A stretch of 64,000 nt of DNA from Priapulus caudatus (Eukaryota; Priapulida; Priapulimorpha; Priapulimorphida; Priapulidae), in contig NW_014577070.1 of the NCBI RefSeq assembly GCF_000485595.1, positions 651,210-715,209 of the forward strand, in the 5' to 3' direction. Positions 61,001-64,000 of the stretch are shown in pieces; position 1 is the stretch's first letter, and each line of letters starts with the position of its first letter. Both the position numbers and the translations under genes were made by a program. The notes beneath the pieces are model-generated. The model saw only the letters and a list, made by a program, of their open reading frames with translations. It had not been told where the DNA came from and did not search any database.

Positions 61001-64000
61001 GGGGATCCTCACATATTAACTTGCCATTTTTCACTTCATACGTGCAGTGGCATTTAGTAATCACACATACAGACGCACATGGACGCACGTGTACACAAAA
61101 ATTTTAATTCAACAAGATGAACTTTACAGAATTGATGAAGTACACGAACTATACTTGCCATGTAATTGTGGTTTTAGGAACCAGTACATCAGCAACCCGC
61201 ACCTCAGAGACGTGCACCTCAGCTTCCACAGGCTGGCTTCATCACACAGGGACAGGTAAACTGCGTGGTACCATTATGCGTATGAGCATTCATTTGCGTG
61301 GATTAGTCACTTAATTTTCATGTATTTATTGTATATATATATATATATAACCTGTACTATTTGTCAGGTGAATCTCACCAGGCTCGATTTGATGAGAAAC
61401 AATTTCTGTGTTATTATTACGATTTTTTTTTCGTTTTTCTACAATTATGGTTGTTGTTTTTTGCTTTTAGAAGGTTGGCACTGATTTGCATCTTATTTCT
61501 GGTAGGTCCCTCAGCAGGTTTCAGTTCAGATACCTGATGTGGCTCCAGTCTTTATTGAGCCACTCAAGGACTTCCTAGTACTTGAAGGAAGCAAGGTTCG
61601 ACTTGAATGCAAGGTGACCGGAAGACCAACCCCTAACATTGAGTGGTTCAAGGACGGCATCTCCATTGAGGTGAGAAGGCGCAACATGATTGAATTTAAC
61701 ATTTTGTGGTGTCTGCAACATTCTTAGTAATTTGATAATGGAACTCCCAATCTTTTGCCTATAGTACACCCATGTACAACTGGTTTTATTTTTGCAGAAT
61801 AATTCCGACTATGTGACGAGCATTCTCGATGATGGACTATGTACGCTGGCGATTGAGGAGTCGTTTGCAGACGATACGGCAAGATTCGCCTGCAGGGCTA
61901 CTAATCCTCTGGGTAGTGCTGAGACATCAGCTGTGCTGACTGTCAAAGGTATGTGCAATTATTTCGTGTCTGCTTCATAATCTTGTAGTAATCTTTCTCT
62001 CTCTTCCTCTCTTTCTTCCCCCTTCTCTCTCTCTATATATATATATCATTTGTTACTTCTTATTATTTTTACGTGAGGGCAGCTATTGTTATTGATGTTG
62101 CAGCTATAAAATCTTTTTGATGATCACAAATAAATTATTTAAGTAGATCAGATATTTCTGAAGTACAGGTAAAACCTTAACATTTGCTGAGATTGGCGAT
62201 CCATTTCTTGAAAAATCACTAAAATATTCATTATAATTTTTACATGAGAATAAATTAAAGTAAGAATAAGTGTGTTAAATAATCAATAAAACAACTATTT
62301 ACATATACAATATTACTATATACAACCCAGTACAACTATTTACTAATGTAGTTTGTTCATATTATATCTAAGATCTTATAATAATAGTTTTTCGTTTTAT
62401 CACCATCGCCAGCTTGAAATGCGCGTGAGGTGTAGACCTGCGAGTGTTGAATGTGCAGTTGTTGATAGTGGCTATGATGTAATGCCTGTGTGTACTGTGT
62501 ATAGTAGTCATCTCACTGTGATGTAGTGCACCAATGTGAAATTGTCCGTTCATACTCTCAGACACGAACCCGCCGGAGTACATGCCACCCGACTTTGTGA
62601 AGCGACTGGAAAGCGCCGAGGTACCAGAGGGCAGCACTGTCACGTTCGAGTGTCACGTGATAGGAAACCCGGCGCCAGAGATCCACTGGTTCAAGGACGA
62701 GATTAACATCGATCATCTCCCGCACTTTGTGATCGCAAACAATCCAAACGGTAAGCAAAGTTGCAATTCAAGATGTGCACAGGCTGCGAACGGGTCCTGG
62801 GAAACATGGAAAGTCCTGGAATTTTTATTTTTCCAGGTCTAAAAAGTTCTGGTTAATAAGTTATTAATATCCTTAAGTATTGGAAAGTTCTGGAAATTGA
62901 GCACATGCCCACTTGTGTTCACATTTTACTAATGATAATAAGAAGTTTAATATAGAGACGGATATATAGCCCCGTTTACTGTCTGAGAAGCAATAACACT
63001 TGCTTGAGGCAAGAGATTGTTCACTAATTGTTCATTGGGAGATACGAGTTACAAATACTGTATTTAGCTCGACTTGGCATCTATGGAAATAGACCTTCTA
63101 GCTTCTAGAAAATGTTTTATCTCCAGTACGAACCCTGTAACAAATTGCTCTGGATTGTCCCAAAATTTTGCATCACGTGCCATCTTTTAGATGCGTGTGG
63201 ATTCTTTAATATTTTTTGGTGGCAGCTCATATGTTATATAGTAAGATGTCGTTTCGAGCGATTCTTCAAAGTTTCATTACCCGTCGTTGCAGGAGTGTGT
63301 CAACTGACAATTCAGGGAGTCACACCAACACACAAAGCACGATACACGTGCAAGGCTTACAACGAGTTTGGGCAGTCTTCCACTAGTGCTGAGCTGCTAA
63401 CCAAGCGTAAGTGCTTCCAATTGTTTTTCTAAGGGTGCTGCACTTGCAAGCAATCGTGGACCACATCGATCACGATTGTTCATTCCTTCATGCTGTATAT
63501 TAGCTCTAGGTTTAACAAAGTGTGCGGTTATTCACAGCCAGGGAGGGTTTCAAAACTTTGCTATTCTCGATTTATTGTGAGAAAGTGTTGCGCAGCATAT
63601 GAGTACGTTCATTTTATGATAGTCTCGCTCCTATATTCTCGTGAAATCCGACGAGGAGCTAATTCTGAAAAAGGTTTCACAGTGACGTAAGGCGTGCAGC
63701 GTATATGATGCCGCTCAGGATTTAGCCGCGTTCCCCTTTAAACTATTTGTTTAAATCCGGTTTAATCTATTCGTTTAAATCCGGTTTAAACTATTCGTTT
63801 AAATCCAGTTTAAACTATTCGTTTAAATCCGGTTTAAACTATTTGTTTAATTCTGGTTTAAACTATTGCTTGCAACTATTTATTTGCATCCGGTTTGAGC
63901 TATTTGTTTGATGTGCAGCGGCGGAGACAGCATACAGGCCCGTGTTCAAGCAGGAACTGCACGACATCAAGGTTGGTCAGAACCAGACGGCGAGGCTGGA
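368..64000 (+). CDS. CCDC141/titin-like giant cytoskeletal protein (partial at both ends)
   Basis: One multi-exon gene, reconstructed by joining open stretches bounded by AG acceptors and GT donors with matching phase. Order of parts: spectrin-type coiled coil (368-30168, about 1,120 residues), Pro/Gln linker of [VA][EQ]FxV exons (30506-47370), LPQAG module array (48427-61255, over 2,000 residues), and Ig I-set domains (61506 to the window end). Nearly all introns are phase 0 until the Ig part, where they become phase 1, so exon duplications upstream keep the frame. The coiled-coil part matches my recollection of vertebrate CCDC141, for example SEVYQAMAESLGDAW in the second exon and DLGGSL at about 25.99 kb with identical spacing to its neighbours. 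CCDC141 also ends in one Ig domain and lies next to TTN. Likely role, inferred: a sarcomeric or cytoskeletal scaffold with an elastic spacer. The start codon lies upstream of the window, and more Ig or other domains lie downstream. The alternative is two adjacent genes wrongly joined, but I see no strong terminal exon or promoter between the parts. Confidence 0.85.
1151..1345. repeat. (CAA)n microsatellite
   Basis: Long run of caa/aac triplets with few interruptions in the 18 kb intron. Confidence 0.95.
2536..2596. repeat. (TA)n microsatellite
   Basis: About 30 ta units. Confidence 0.95.
4515..5035. repeat. Compound (GT)n/(GTGC)n/(GAGTGT)n repeat
   Basis: About 500 bp of alternating purine-pyrimidine sequence, including a gagtgt/gagcgt hexamer run at 4685-4742 and gtgc tetramers near 4972-5025. 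The many long ORFs here are repeat artefacts. Confidence 0.95.
6287..6532. mobile_element. MITE with ~65-bp terminal inverted repeats
   Basis: Left end taaagctgagtttagcctac... through ggcgaattggaccaatttcgcaa. The right end in reverse complement reads taagctgggtttacactacc... through ggcgaatttgacctatttcgcaa. No ORF; family not identified. Confidence 0.8.
9506..9810. mobile_element. MITE carrying telomere-like CCCTAA array
   Basis: Perfect ~31-bp terminal inverted repeats beginning gggtcgttgtcgtatcaggt. The interior has (ccctaa)4 at about 9606-9636 and a second internal inverted pair (gtacccgaggta near 9538, tacctcgggtac near 9686). Confidence 0.85.
10966..11022. repeat. (TA)n-rich microsatellite
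   Basis: tatata runs with ataat interruptions. Confidence 0.9.
12981..12990. other. Assembly gap (10 N)
   Basis: Ten N, directly before a (TA)n array at 12996-13073, which probably caused the break. True gap length unknown. Confidence 0.99.
12996..13073. repeat. (TA)n microsatellite
   Basis: Nearly pure ta repeats with one caca interruption. Confidence 0.95.
13484..13878. mobile_element. Foldback (long inverted repeat) element
   Basis: Arms 13484-13662 and 13688-13878 are inverted copies separated by 25 nt. The inner ends are ctccactgttgc and gcaacagtggag, the outer ends acaggcacttg and caagtgcctgt. The right arm has a ~12-nt insertion near 13750. Could fold into a ~180-bp hairpin. No ORF. 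Confidence 0.85.
16261..16449. mobile_element. MITE carrying telomere-like TTAGGG array
   Basis: 36-bp imperfect terminal inverted repeats (ccattaggagttttcccaac; right end in reverse complement ccattaggagtgttcccaac) around (ttaggg)n at about 16357-16380. Similarity between the flanks suggests the repeats may extend slightly outward. Confidence 0.82.
17331..17606. mobile_element. MITE carrying telomere-like TTAGGG array
   Basis: About 75-bp terminal inverted repeats beginning gggtctatgtccccc and containing repeated ggaacgtaccctgg. The core has (ttaggg)n at 17417-17459 followed by gtaggc repeats. Flanked by ctca on both sides. Confidence 0.85.
18560..18757 (+). CDS. Exon 2: spectrin-type helix pair
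   Basis: 66 codons, phase 0 in and out, with acceptor tttccacag and donor GAC|gtgagt. Contains SEVYQAMAESLGDAWKDL, with the buried Trp of a spectrin-type helix. This is the clearest match to CCDC141, which I recall as SQVYDAMAETLGEAW at the equivalent position. Confidence 0.9.
19352..19460 (+). CDS. Exon 3: coiled-coil segment
   Basis: 109 nt, phase 0 in and phase 1 out (final A joins the next exon). Begins FQDRMNQAQESF and ends KLIQQHQELRK. Upstream acceptor is ctgttcag and donor is AAAA|gtaagc. Helical heptad-like composition, with no independent function visible. Confidence 0.85.
19507..19825. mobile_element. Non-autonomous hAT-like element
   Basis: Ends cagagatgccaac and gttggcatctctg are exact inverted repeats. 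Flanks taacgt and taacat are a possible imperfect target duplication. 319 bp, no transposase. Lies in intron 19461-20882. Confidence 0.7.
20625..20890. repeat. Duplicated intron end before exon 4
   Basis: Segment agcgtcaaatcgagtaac...gcctccgtctctgcatactg (20625-20722) is repeated at about 20795-20890 as acgttcaatcgaatagcg...gccttcgtctcgcag. The first copy has lost the AG acceptor (ctctgcata). Confidence 0.8.
20883..21130 (+). CDS. Exon 4: coiled-coil segment
   Basis: 248 nt completing the split codon (A|TG) and leaving in phase 0 at CAG|gtgagg. Encodes about 83 residues including GIEKMLEQLHDRRRRLEELW, a typical spectrin B/C helix with its Trp. The acceptor ctcgcag is the second copy of a duplicated intron end (see repeat 20625-20890). 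Confidence 0.88.
21172..21500. repeat. ~32-bp minisatellite
   Basis: Degenerate units of the type aaggatgtcatgaccgggag followed by ggatagttag, about ten copies, in the intron after exon 4. Confidence 0.9.
21693..21812 (+). CDS. Exon 5: coiled-coil segment
   Basis: 40 codons, phase 0. Starts ITEWLAKNG, the conserved Trp of a spectrin helix A, and ends NAFELAAR before AGA|gtaagt. Confidence 0.87.
22128..22319 (+). CDS. Exon 6: spectrin-type repeat segment
   Basis: 64 codons, phase 0, acceptor cctgcag, donor ACG|gtatgt. Contains QCEQFMERLDDRRRNLAMVV, helix B/C of a spectrin-like repeat, matching the CCDC141 pattern of short tandem helices. Confidence 0.87.
22684..22887 (+). CDS. Exon 7: spectrin-type repeat segment
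   Basis: 68 codons, phase 0, acceptor cgcacag, donor ATG|gtgagt. Begins ALTKLDQIEVQLND and includes LREGHILLERVGKTD, helical, followed by a Gly-rich turn. Confidence 0.87.
23318..23431 (+). CDS. Exon 8: coiled-coil segment
   Basis: 38 codons, phase 0, acceptor tgtctag, donor AAG|gtatgt. Encodes VARLEEHCKKIESRCEAHKQ and continues in helical, Glu/Lys/Gln-rich sequence. Confidence 0.85.
23656..23778 (+). CDS. Exon 9: spectrin-type segment with a GC donor
   Basis: 41 codons, phase 0. Begins LNNWLVNVGQAFLAS (helix A Trp). The exon ends GACATAAAG followed by gcaagt, the standard AG|GCAAGT consensus of GC-AG introns. A GT donor in this position is absent, and the frame joins cleanly to 24019. Confidence 0.85.
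24019..24381 (+). CDS. Exon 10: full spectrin-like repeat
   Basis: 121 codons, phase 0, acceptor ctgctgcag, donor CAA|gtacgt. GC-rich codon use in a long helical region including QRAGALQQAWSTFAQRV and RWRQVQQLYAQLRQTAEQF, about one spectrin repeat in length. Confidence 0.9.
24484..24618. repeat. (CACG/CA)n microsatellite with ACCTT insertions
   Basis: cacgcacg, acacacac and acaaaccttacacgcac units in intron 24382-25023. Confidence 0.85.
25024..25200 (+). CDS. Exon 11: coiled-coil segment
   Basis: 59 codons, phase 0, acceptor ttgcgacag, donor AAG|gttggt. Ends FKTQWEQFMIEARK. Joined to the following exon, its spacing to DLGGSL equals the spacing I recall in CCDC141. Confidence 0.87.
25921..26046 (+). 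CDS. Exon 12a: probable mutually exclusive exon
   Basis: 42 codons, phase 0, acceptor tgtctccag, donor CAG|gtacac. Encodes TIDWVMKAENDQF, then GDLGGSL, then TEFEPTHQ. It resembles the next exon in length, phase and pattern (DLxxxL and EFxPxxQ), and only 32 nt separate them. The DLGGSL motif is the form I remember from CCDC141, so this is probably the ancestral version. Confidence 0.88.
26079..26207 (+). CDS. Exon 12b: probable mutually exclusive exon
   Basis: 43 codons, phase 0, acceptor tatacttcag, donor CAG|gtaccg. Encodes AITNTMEMEKQPF, then AADLSKGL, then EEFMPQAQ, alignable with exon 12a. Either exon can join 25200 to 26705 in frame. Including both would require removing a 32-nt intron, shorter than typical animal spliceosomes handle. 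Confidence 0.85.
26705..26893 (+). CDS. Exon 13: spectrin-type segment
   Basis: 63 codons, phase 0, acceptor ggttgacag, donor CAG|gtgaac. Encodes RALQELETMIRMADSLGAQ and later KVYKRFQGRITEYQMLLNL, a helix C-like pattern. Confidence 0.88.
27380..27556 (+). CDS. Exon 14: coiled-coil segment
   Basis: 59 codons, phase 0, acceptor acttgtcag, donor CAG|gtgggt. Begins VDAVIADQERDFKSEE and includes AQIMLQQHIANKDGIRNMF. Confidence 0.88.
27999..28148 (+). CDS. Exon 15: spectrin-type helices B/C
   Basis: 50 codons, phase 0, acceptor cgtggtag, donor AGG|gtgagt. NDKRKRWEWLWDQRQKQL is a textbook spectrin-like RW..L..R...L stretch. Confidence 0.9.
28287..28409 (+). CDS. Exon 16: coiled-coil segment
   Basis: 41 codons, phase 0, acceptor cctattag, donor GAG|gtactg. 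Begins ITGMIDDLDGQIQARKGQ and ends TSQVFIEFQKTLE. Confidence 0.87.
29028..29219 (+). CDS. Exon 17: spectrin-type segment
   Basis: 64 codons, phase 0, acceptor cgtgacag, donor GAG|gtaagt. Contains ELQRKWSRFHTTMGEHKMLL, a strong spectrin helix B/C signature. Confidence 0.9.
29226..29466. repeat. Minisatellite of gtcacataagcatcacagag units
   Basis: About eight degenerate units based on gtgtcacataagcatcacag, some carrying the longer cgccttagagaaaaat insertion, in the intron after exon 17. Confidence 0.88.
29568..29751 (+). CDS. Exon 18: last complete spectrin-like segment
   Basis: 184 nt, phase 0 in and phase 1 out (TATG|gtaagt). TESWCKHASMLLVQVGRM (helix A Trp) and ends KISELSVQLY. The codon is completed after a 289-nt intron largely made of a 54-bp minisatellite. 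Confidence 0.88.
29821..30036. repeat. 54-bp minisatellite, 4 copies
   Basis: Copies begin gtggcaacgcgtaggagcgg at 29821, 29875, 29929 and 29983. Unit length is a multiple of three, giving spurious ORFs on both strands. The final unit ends in the exon 19 acceptor. Confidence 0.95.
30041..30168 (+). CDS. Exon 19: end of coiled-coil region
   Basis: 128 nt completing a Gly codon (G|GA), phase 0 out at CCG|gtaggt. Encodes QGPVMVEPIVVKNREIMESF and ends NLQQPQIKP, where the sequence turns from helical to Pro/Gln-rich. Confidence 0.88.
30506..30733 (+). CDS. Exon 20: first EFxVG linker exon
   Basis: 76 codons, phase 0, acceptor atgctag, donor CAG|gttatt (weak). Contains EVEFIVGITGPGGEGAPAQE then Met/Gln-rich helix MKEMQQMMESAMQTMQQEM. 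Opens the linker family in which most exons carry a [VA][EQ]FxV motif. Confidence 0.82.
30734..31694 (+). other. Intron 30734-31694
   Basis: AT-rich intron. No exon or recognisable element seen. Confidence 0.6.
31695..31889 (+). CDS. Exon 21: EFxVG linker exon
   Basis: 65 codons, phase 0, acceptor aaatctcag, donor CAG|gttgtt (weak, so the 3' end is less sure). Contains TAEFIVGITAMQEQPQQMP and the short internal repeat TRQETVTRQETVTTEVTTE. Confidence 0.78.
32897..33494. mobile_element. Non-autonomous hAT-like element (copy A, with expanded C-rich core)
   Basis: The left end CAAGCGCATAGGCGGGGG is preceded by the 8-bp ccgtactg (32889-32896). The right end is followed by a near copy (gcgtactg in this copy, intact ccgtactg at 40491-40498 in copy B, where the right terminus reads TACGCCCTTG). 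The inverted CAAG-GCGTA termini, the 8-bp duplication and the G/C-rich tract next to the terminus are typical of short hAT-derived elements in marine invertebrates. No transposase is present. Confidence 0.65.
33165..33440. repeat. Poly-C-dominated low-complexity tract
   Basis: About 270 bases that are almost all C with scattered G, A and T. Copy B of the same element (near 40442-40455) has only a short C run. Either an expansion or a sequencing/gap-filling artefact. Long Gly- and Pro-rich ORFs on either strand here are meaningless. Confidence 0.9.
33561..33645 (+). CDS. Copy A linker exon 1 (frame disturbed)
   Basis: Counterpart of the intact 40552-40635. Here a 2-base loss after ccaca, an extra T in the gtaggtcttcc stretch and further small changes break the 28-codon frame (85 nt rather than 84). 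Splice signals ttgtag and CAG|gtaata are kept. Either a consensus error or a decayed exon. Confidence 0.6.
34320..34397 (+). CDS. Copy A linker exon 2
   Basis: 26 codons, phase 0, intact: begins MQTAPEPQRSELEIQKKH and ends VEFMVK|gtatgt. Identical in sequence to 41311-41388. Confidence 0.82.
34543..34647 (+). CDS. Copy A linker exon 3 (donor base missing)
   Basis: 35 codons, phase 0: VDSEPPMVEEPISQTQVQQ then PITPQTPFAPQQ. The expected donor CAG|GTCAG reads CAGTCAG because one G is absent, while copy B has the full donor. If real, the exon would not be spliced normally. Confidence 0.72.
34648..36575 (+). other. Intron between copy A linker exons 3 and 4
   Basis: About 1.9 kb, AT-rich, duplicated nearly intact at 41639-43544. 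No coding or structured element recognised. Confidence 0.6.
36576..36774 (+). CDS. Copy A linker exon 4 (frameshifted)
   Basis: First of three related exons. Comparison with 43545-43740 implies a 66-codon consensus starting ITEIAIQPQQPQPTTFEEVE. This copy has indels around gttgagttagg, cagcccccgcccc, caacgcacac and gttgccagc that shift the frame. Acceptor gtgtag and donor region g|gtagaa are present. Confidence 0.6.
37555..37761 (+). CDS. Copy A linker exon 5 (intact)
   Basis: 69 codons, phase 0, acceptor gtgtag, donor GAG|gtagaa. Begins VMEIDIQPQQPQPATFEEV, then QFKVDVMAGEVGPAPQPPP, and ends VQLPQTE. The cleanest member of the triplicated exon family. Disordered, Pro/Gln-rich and PEVK-like. 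Confidence 0.85.
38428..38637 (+). CDS. Copy A linker exon 6
   Basis: 70 codons, 210 nt. Opens and closes like exon 5 (VMEIDIQPQQPQP ... VQLPPSE), but the middle reads PRPHHSDSSHRATK where its relatives have PPPTTQIQPPAPQ, showing compensating indels. Acceptor gtgtag and donor GAG|gtagaa. Confidence 0.75.
39347..39385. repeat. Small perfect hairpin
   Basis: tatcaggagtagata and tatctactcctgata surround ttccctat. Present in both duplication copies (near 46365 in copy B, degraded). Confidence 0.8.
40226..40273 (+). CDS. Copy A linker exon 7 (micro-exon)
   Basis: 16 codons, phase 0, acceptor cgtttag, donor CAG|gttcgt: APWAPQEQARPQAPLQ. Repeated at 47322-47370 with base changes. Confidence 0.7.
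40552..40635 (+). CDS. Copy B linker exon 1 (intact)
   Basis: 28 codons, phase 0, acceptor ttgtag, donor CAG|gtaatc. Encodes MPQQFEEVQFQVGFQAEPM and ends AAHPQ. Shares the FEEVQF motif with the triplicated exons, so the linker exons probably descend from one ancestor. Confidence 0.82.
41311..41388 (+). CDS. Copy B linker exon 2
   Basis: 26 codons, identical to 34320-34397, phase 0, acceptor ctaaacag, donor AAG|gtatgt. Confidence 0.82.
41534..41638 (+). CDS. Copy B linker exon 3 (intact donor)
   Basis: 35 codons, phase 0, acceptor tgtacag, donor CAG|gtcagt. Differs from copy A by GAG to GAC (Glu to Asp) at codon 9. Confidence 0.82.
43545..43740 (+). CDS. Copy B linker exon 4 (frameshifted)
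   Basis: 196 nt against an inferred 198. An extra G in attggcc and losses in the gttagggtgg and gctgagttgag stretches disturb the frame. Ends GTACAACTGCCACAGACGGAG|gtagaa. Confidence 0.6.
44540..44745 (+). CDS. Copy B linker exon 5 (frameshifted)
   Basis: 206 nt against 207 in copy A. Extra bases in ccccgcagc and losses in cagccgcc, cctgcccgca and cccgccacc move the frame back and forth. Splice sites intact. Confidence 0.6.
45438..45646 (+). CDS. Copy B linker exon 6 (frameshifted)
   Basis: 209 nt against 210 in copy A. Its central part keeps the PPPTSQIQPPAPQPHITEL form that copy A has lost, while its first half has indels (cagcccagc, attggcagcgggggg). Confidence 0.6.
47322..47370 (+). CDS. 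Copy B linker exon 7 (micro-exon, frame disturbed)
   Basis: Counterpart of 40226-40273: ctccctggggctcctcaag lacks the first G and has an extra G in the run, and acccgcaagc has an extra base. Acceptor gttag, donor CAG|gtttcg. Confidence 0.5.
47408..48426 (+). other. Intron 47371-48426 (unique part)
   Basis: Contains a TA-rich microsatellite stretch at about 47463-47530. Otherwise no element or exon recognised. Confidence 0.6.
48427..48489 (+). CDS. Exon with first LPQAG motif
   Basis: 21 codons, phase 0, acceptor gtcgagcag, donor CAG|gtaagc: REEPTESMQQPLPQAGFF then THQ. Shortest form of the module, and it establishes the exon end six residues after LPQAG. Confidence 0.82.
48501..48632. repeat. 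36-bp minisatellite, about 4 copies
   Basis: Unit begins cacagctgtgctagtatt. Copies start at 48501, 48537, 48573 and 48609, just inside the intron after the donor. Confidence 0.9.
48864..48965 (+). CDS. LPQAG exon
   Basis: 34 codons, phase 0, acceptor atgtccag, donor CAG|gtgcgt. TTMQADLEDQVQRQPMPSM, ending RQQLPQAGITSTVQ. Confidence 0.85.
49243..49581 (+). CDS. LPQAG exon, full-length module
   Basis: 113 codons, phase 0, acceptor cggctgcag, donor AAG|gttcgt. Module order is visible: acidic start (TEVETSGDEYRTQYDEEVY), charged helix (HHSHVTEDRTVHVTEEYEI), Pro-rich spacer, then YRQQLPQAAVKATTK at the exon end. Confidence 0.9.
49960..50514. repeat. Degenerate GATATG-type repeats with a duplicated intron end
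   Basis: Purine-rich gatatga/gatacga repeats. The block agatatgatatacaata... with the following 'agatatgtaggtatgatacgag' occurs near 50130-50210 and again near 50370-50450. The stretch gtaaagct...ataccggacgtt ending in gcag occurs at about 50313-50373 and 50470-50514. Only the second is followed by the open exon. Confidence 0.8.
50515..50904 (+). CDS. LPQAG exon with two motif copies
   Basis: 130 codons, phase 0, acceptor tcgctgcag, donor AAG|gtaagt. VPDRGIYSEPESEGEEED start, helix HRDEHHKVTTEERETHVKEE, then PLPQAGIVTAGS and, at the exon end, PLPQAGVLGQTK. Confidence 0.9.
51360..53117 (+). CDS. Large LPQAG exon (586 codons)
   Basis: Phase 0, acceptor atcacgtag, donor CAG|gttagg. Begins VPQHGVVSEVESDQED and ends LPQAGIMAKTQ. 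Holds several fused modules. Two consecutive 345-bp (115-residue) units starting near 51726 and 52071 are almost identical, and a third starts at 52416. Each has EPESEPEEE, a LHRSEHHKKTFEEHE charged helix, a PFPQTATL variant motif and LPQAGIMGKTK. Composition is rich in Glu, Pro, Gln, Arg, so disordered and PEVK-like. No enzymatic motif. Confidence 0.93.
51726..52415. repeat. 345-bp coding tandem repeat, 2 copies plus partial third
   Basis: Unit starts ggccacctctcagaaccgg at 51726 and recurs at 52071 and 52416. Length divisible by three, so the repeat is in frame. Third unit diverges after about 35 bp. Confidence 0.92.
53118..53947 (+). other. Intron 53118-53947
   Basis: No repeat or exon recognised; AT-rich. 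Confidence 0.65.
53948..54826 (+). CDS. Large LPQAG exon (293 codons)
   Basis: Phase 0, acceptor actttcag, donor GAG|gtaaat. Begins VPQIGHLSEPESELEDIEE. Contains LPQAAVVAHAQ, LPRAGFVSQTK, LPQVAVVQRAE and LPQAGIVTKTQ at roughly 60-residue spacing. The final part (RRYFEDVRTEEEHRRVTEE) introduces the FEDxRTEEEH helix that dominates the next exon. Ends in a Val/Ile-rich stretch rather than after the motif. Confidence 0.92.
55029..57524 (+). CDS. Largest LPQAG exon: six tandem 117-residue modules, frame broken
   Basis: Acceptor atttgcag, donor CCC|gtaagt; 2,496 nt. The module is VHQLPQAGFMSKTQTPQRS, acidic EPEPEPEP, ERPQP, RRIFEDIRTEEEHKKFTEEH, VRQVVEEPEP, Pro-rich spacer. The first module and a half is open (to a stop at 55491). 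Beyond that, single-base indels against neighbouring repeats shift frame repeatedly, worst between 55.73 and 56.35 kb, with open stretches at 56371-56870 and at the end (57357-57524). The total length is a multiple of three, which favours errors over decay. Confidence 0.85.
55040..57350. repeat. 351-bp coding tandem array, about 6 copies
   Basis: The landmark gtgagacaggt occurs at 55290, 55644, 56004, 56371 and 56722, with its variant gttagaaaggt at 57077. Spacings are 351-367, the cleanest being 351. Confidence 0.92.
57663..58000 (+). CDS. LPQSG exon (frame disturbed)
   Basis: Acceptor catttag, donor AAG|gtacgg, 338 nt. In one frame it encodes RVHQLPQSGFMSKTSALQRG then YWSEPEE. Small indels before (near 57680) and after (ettggtgacg at about 57800; cgagacataag near 57900; gaggacacaag) are needed to connect to the preceding and following parts, which still read as YYVEHPPSDYYSDTEV and a KFTEEHDI helix. 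Not in the perfect tandem array, so the cause is less clear. Confidence 0.75.
58096..58280. mobile_element. pogo/Tigger-like MITE
   Basis: 185 bp bounded by TA on both sides (58094-58095 and 58281-58282). The left end CAGTGTAGCCCCGTTATAACG and the right end, read in reverse complement, CAGTGGAACCCCGATTTTACG are the usual pogo/Tigger-type CAGTGGAACC terminus. No ORF. Confidence 0.8.
58385..58696 (+). CDS. LPQAG exon
   Basis: 104 codons, phase 0, acceptor tccctcag, donor CAG|gtatgc. TRVHQLPQAGFMSKTSVPQR then GYWSEPEEDSEPEP, a basic/Pro spacer, and helix RSIFENITTEEHHKKFTEDY. Undisturbed, so a reference for the module outside the array. Confidence 0.9.
58862..58978 (+). CDS. LPHSG exon
   Basis: 39 codons, phase 0, acceptor gtttcag, donor CAG|gtaggt. 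Begins VFEEAAPQPVLAAPQPRP and ends MHSLPHSGFMTTAQ. Motif variant LPHSG. Confidence 0.87.
59116..59211 (+). CDS. LPQAG exon
   Basis: 32 codons, phase 0, acceptor tgtacag, donor AAG|gtacaa. PYQQSYLSDTEVSTSKRN, ending LPQAGFVTTIK. Confidence 0.87.
59404..59586 (+). CDS. Charged-helix exon of LPQAG region
   Basis: 61 codons, phase 0, acceptor gtttgcag, donor CAG|gtttgt. KPEHRAYLSEPETEPEVE, then helix RRRIFEKLTTEQHDLRTRED. The frame stays open past the donor to a TAG at 59683, which may give an alternative terminal exon (see findings). Confidence 0.85.
59587..61177 (+). other. Intron 59587-61177
   Basis: 1.6 kb, AT-rich. Contains AATAAA at 60151 followed by a GT/T-rich stretch (tgttctgtggtgtcttttt). 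No other exon recognised. Confidence 0.6.
61178..61255 (+). CDS. Last LPQAG exon
   Basis: 26 codons, phase 0, acceptor gttttag, donor CAG|gtaaac. EPVHQQPAPQRRAPQLPQAG then FITQGQ. Directly precedes the Ig domains. Confidence 0.85.
61506..61670 (+). CDS. Ig domain 1, first half
   Basis: 55 codons, phase 0, acceptor tggtag, donor GAG|gtgaga. VPQQVSVQIPDVAPVFIEPL linker, then strands A-C: VRLECKV (Cys of B strand) and NIEWFKDG (Trp of C strand). Titin/kettin-type I-set start. Confidence 0.93.
61798..61948 (+). CDS. Ig domain 1, second half
   Basis: 151 nt, phase 0 in, phase 1 out (AAAG|gtatgt). LCTLAIEESFADDTARFACR supplies the F-strand Cys with the Asp-x-x-x-Phe corner, and ATNPLGSAETSAVLTV the G strand. 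Confidence 0.93.
62562..62750 (+). CDS. Ig domain 2, first half
   Basis: 189 nt, phase 1 in and out, acceptor ctctcag, donor ACG|gtaagc. PPDFVKRLESAEVPEGS, VTFECHV (Cys) and IHWFKDEINI (Trp). Confidence 0.93.
63293..63406 (+). CDS. Ig domain 2, second half
   Basis: 114 nt, phase 1 in and out, acceptor cgttgcag, donor AAGC|gtaagt. CQLTIQGVTPTHKARYTCKA with the Y-x-C F strand, and AYNEFGQSSTSAELLTK. Confidence 0.93.
63743..63918. repeat. 24-bp minisatellite ending at a splice acceptor
   Basis: About seven units of ctattcgtttaaatccggtt-type sequence. The last degenerates into ctatttgtttgatgtgcag, which is the acceptor of the next exon. Confidence 0.88.
63919..64000 (+). CDS. Ig domain 3, start (cut by window end)
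   Basis: Phase 1 in, acceptor gatgtgcag. PAETAYRPVFKQELHDIKVG then QNQTARL, an A-B strand start of another I-set domain. Continues beyond the window. Confidence 0.85.
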
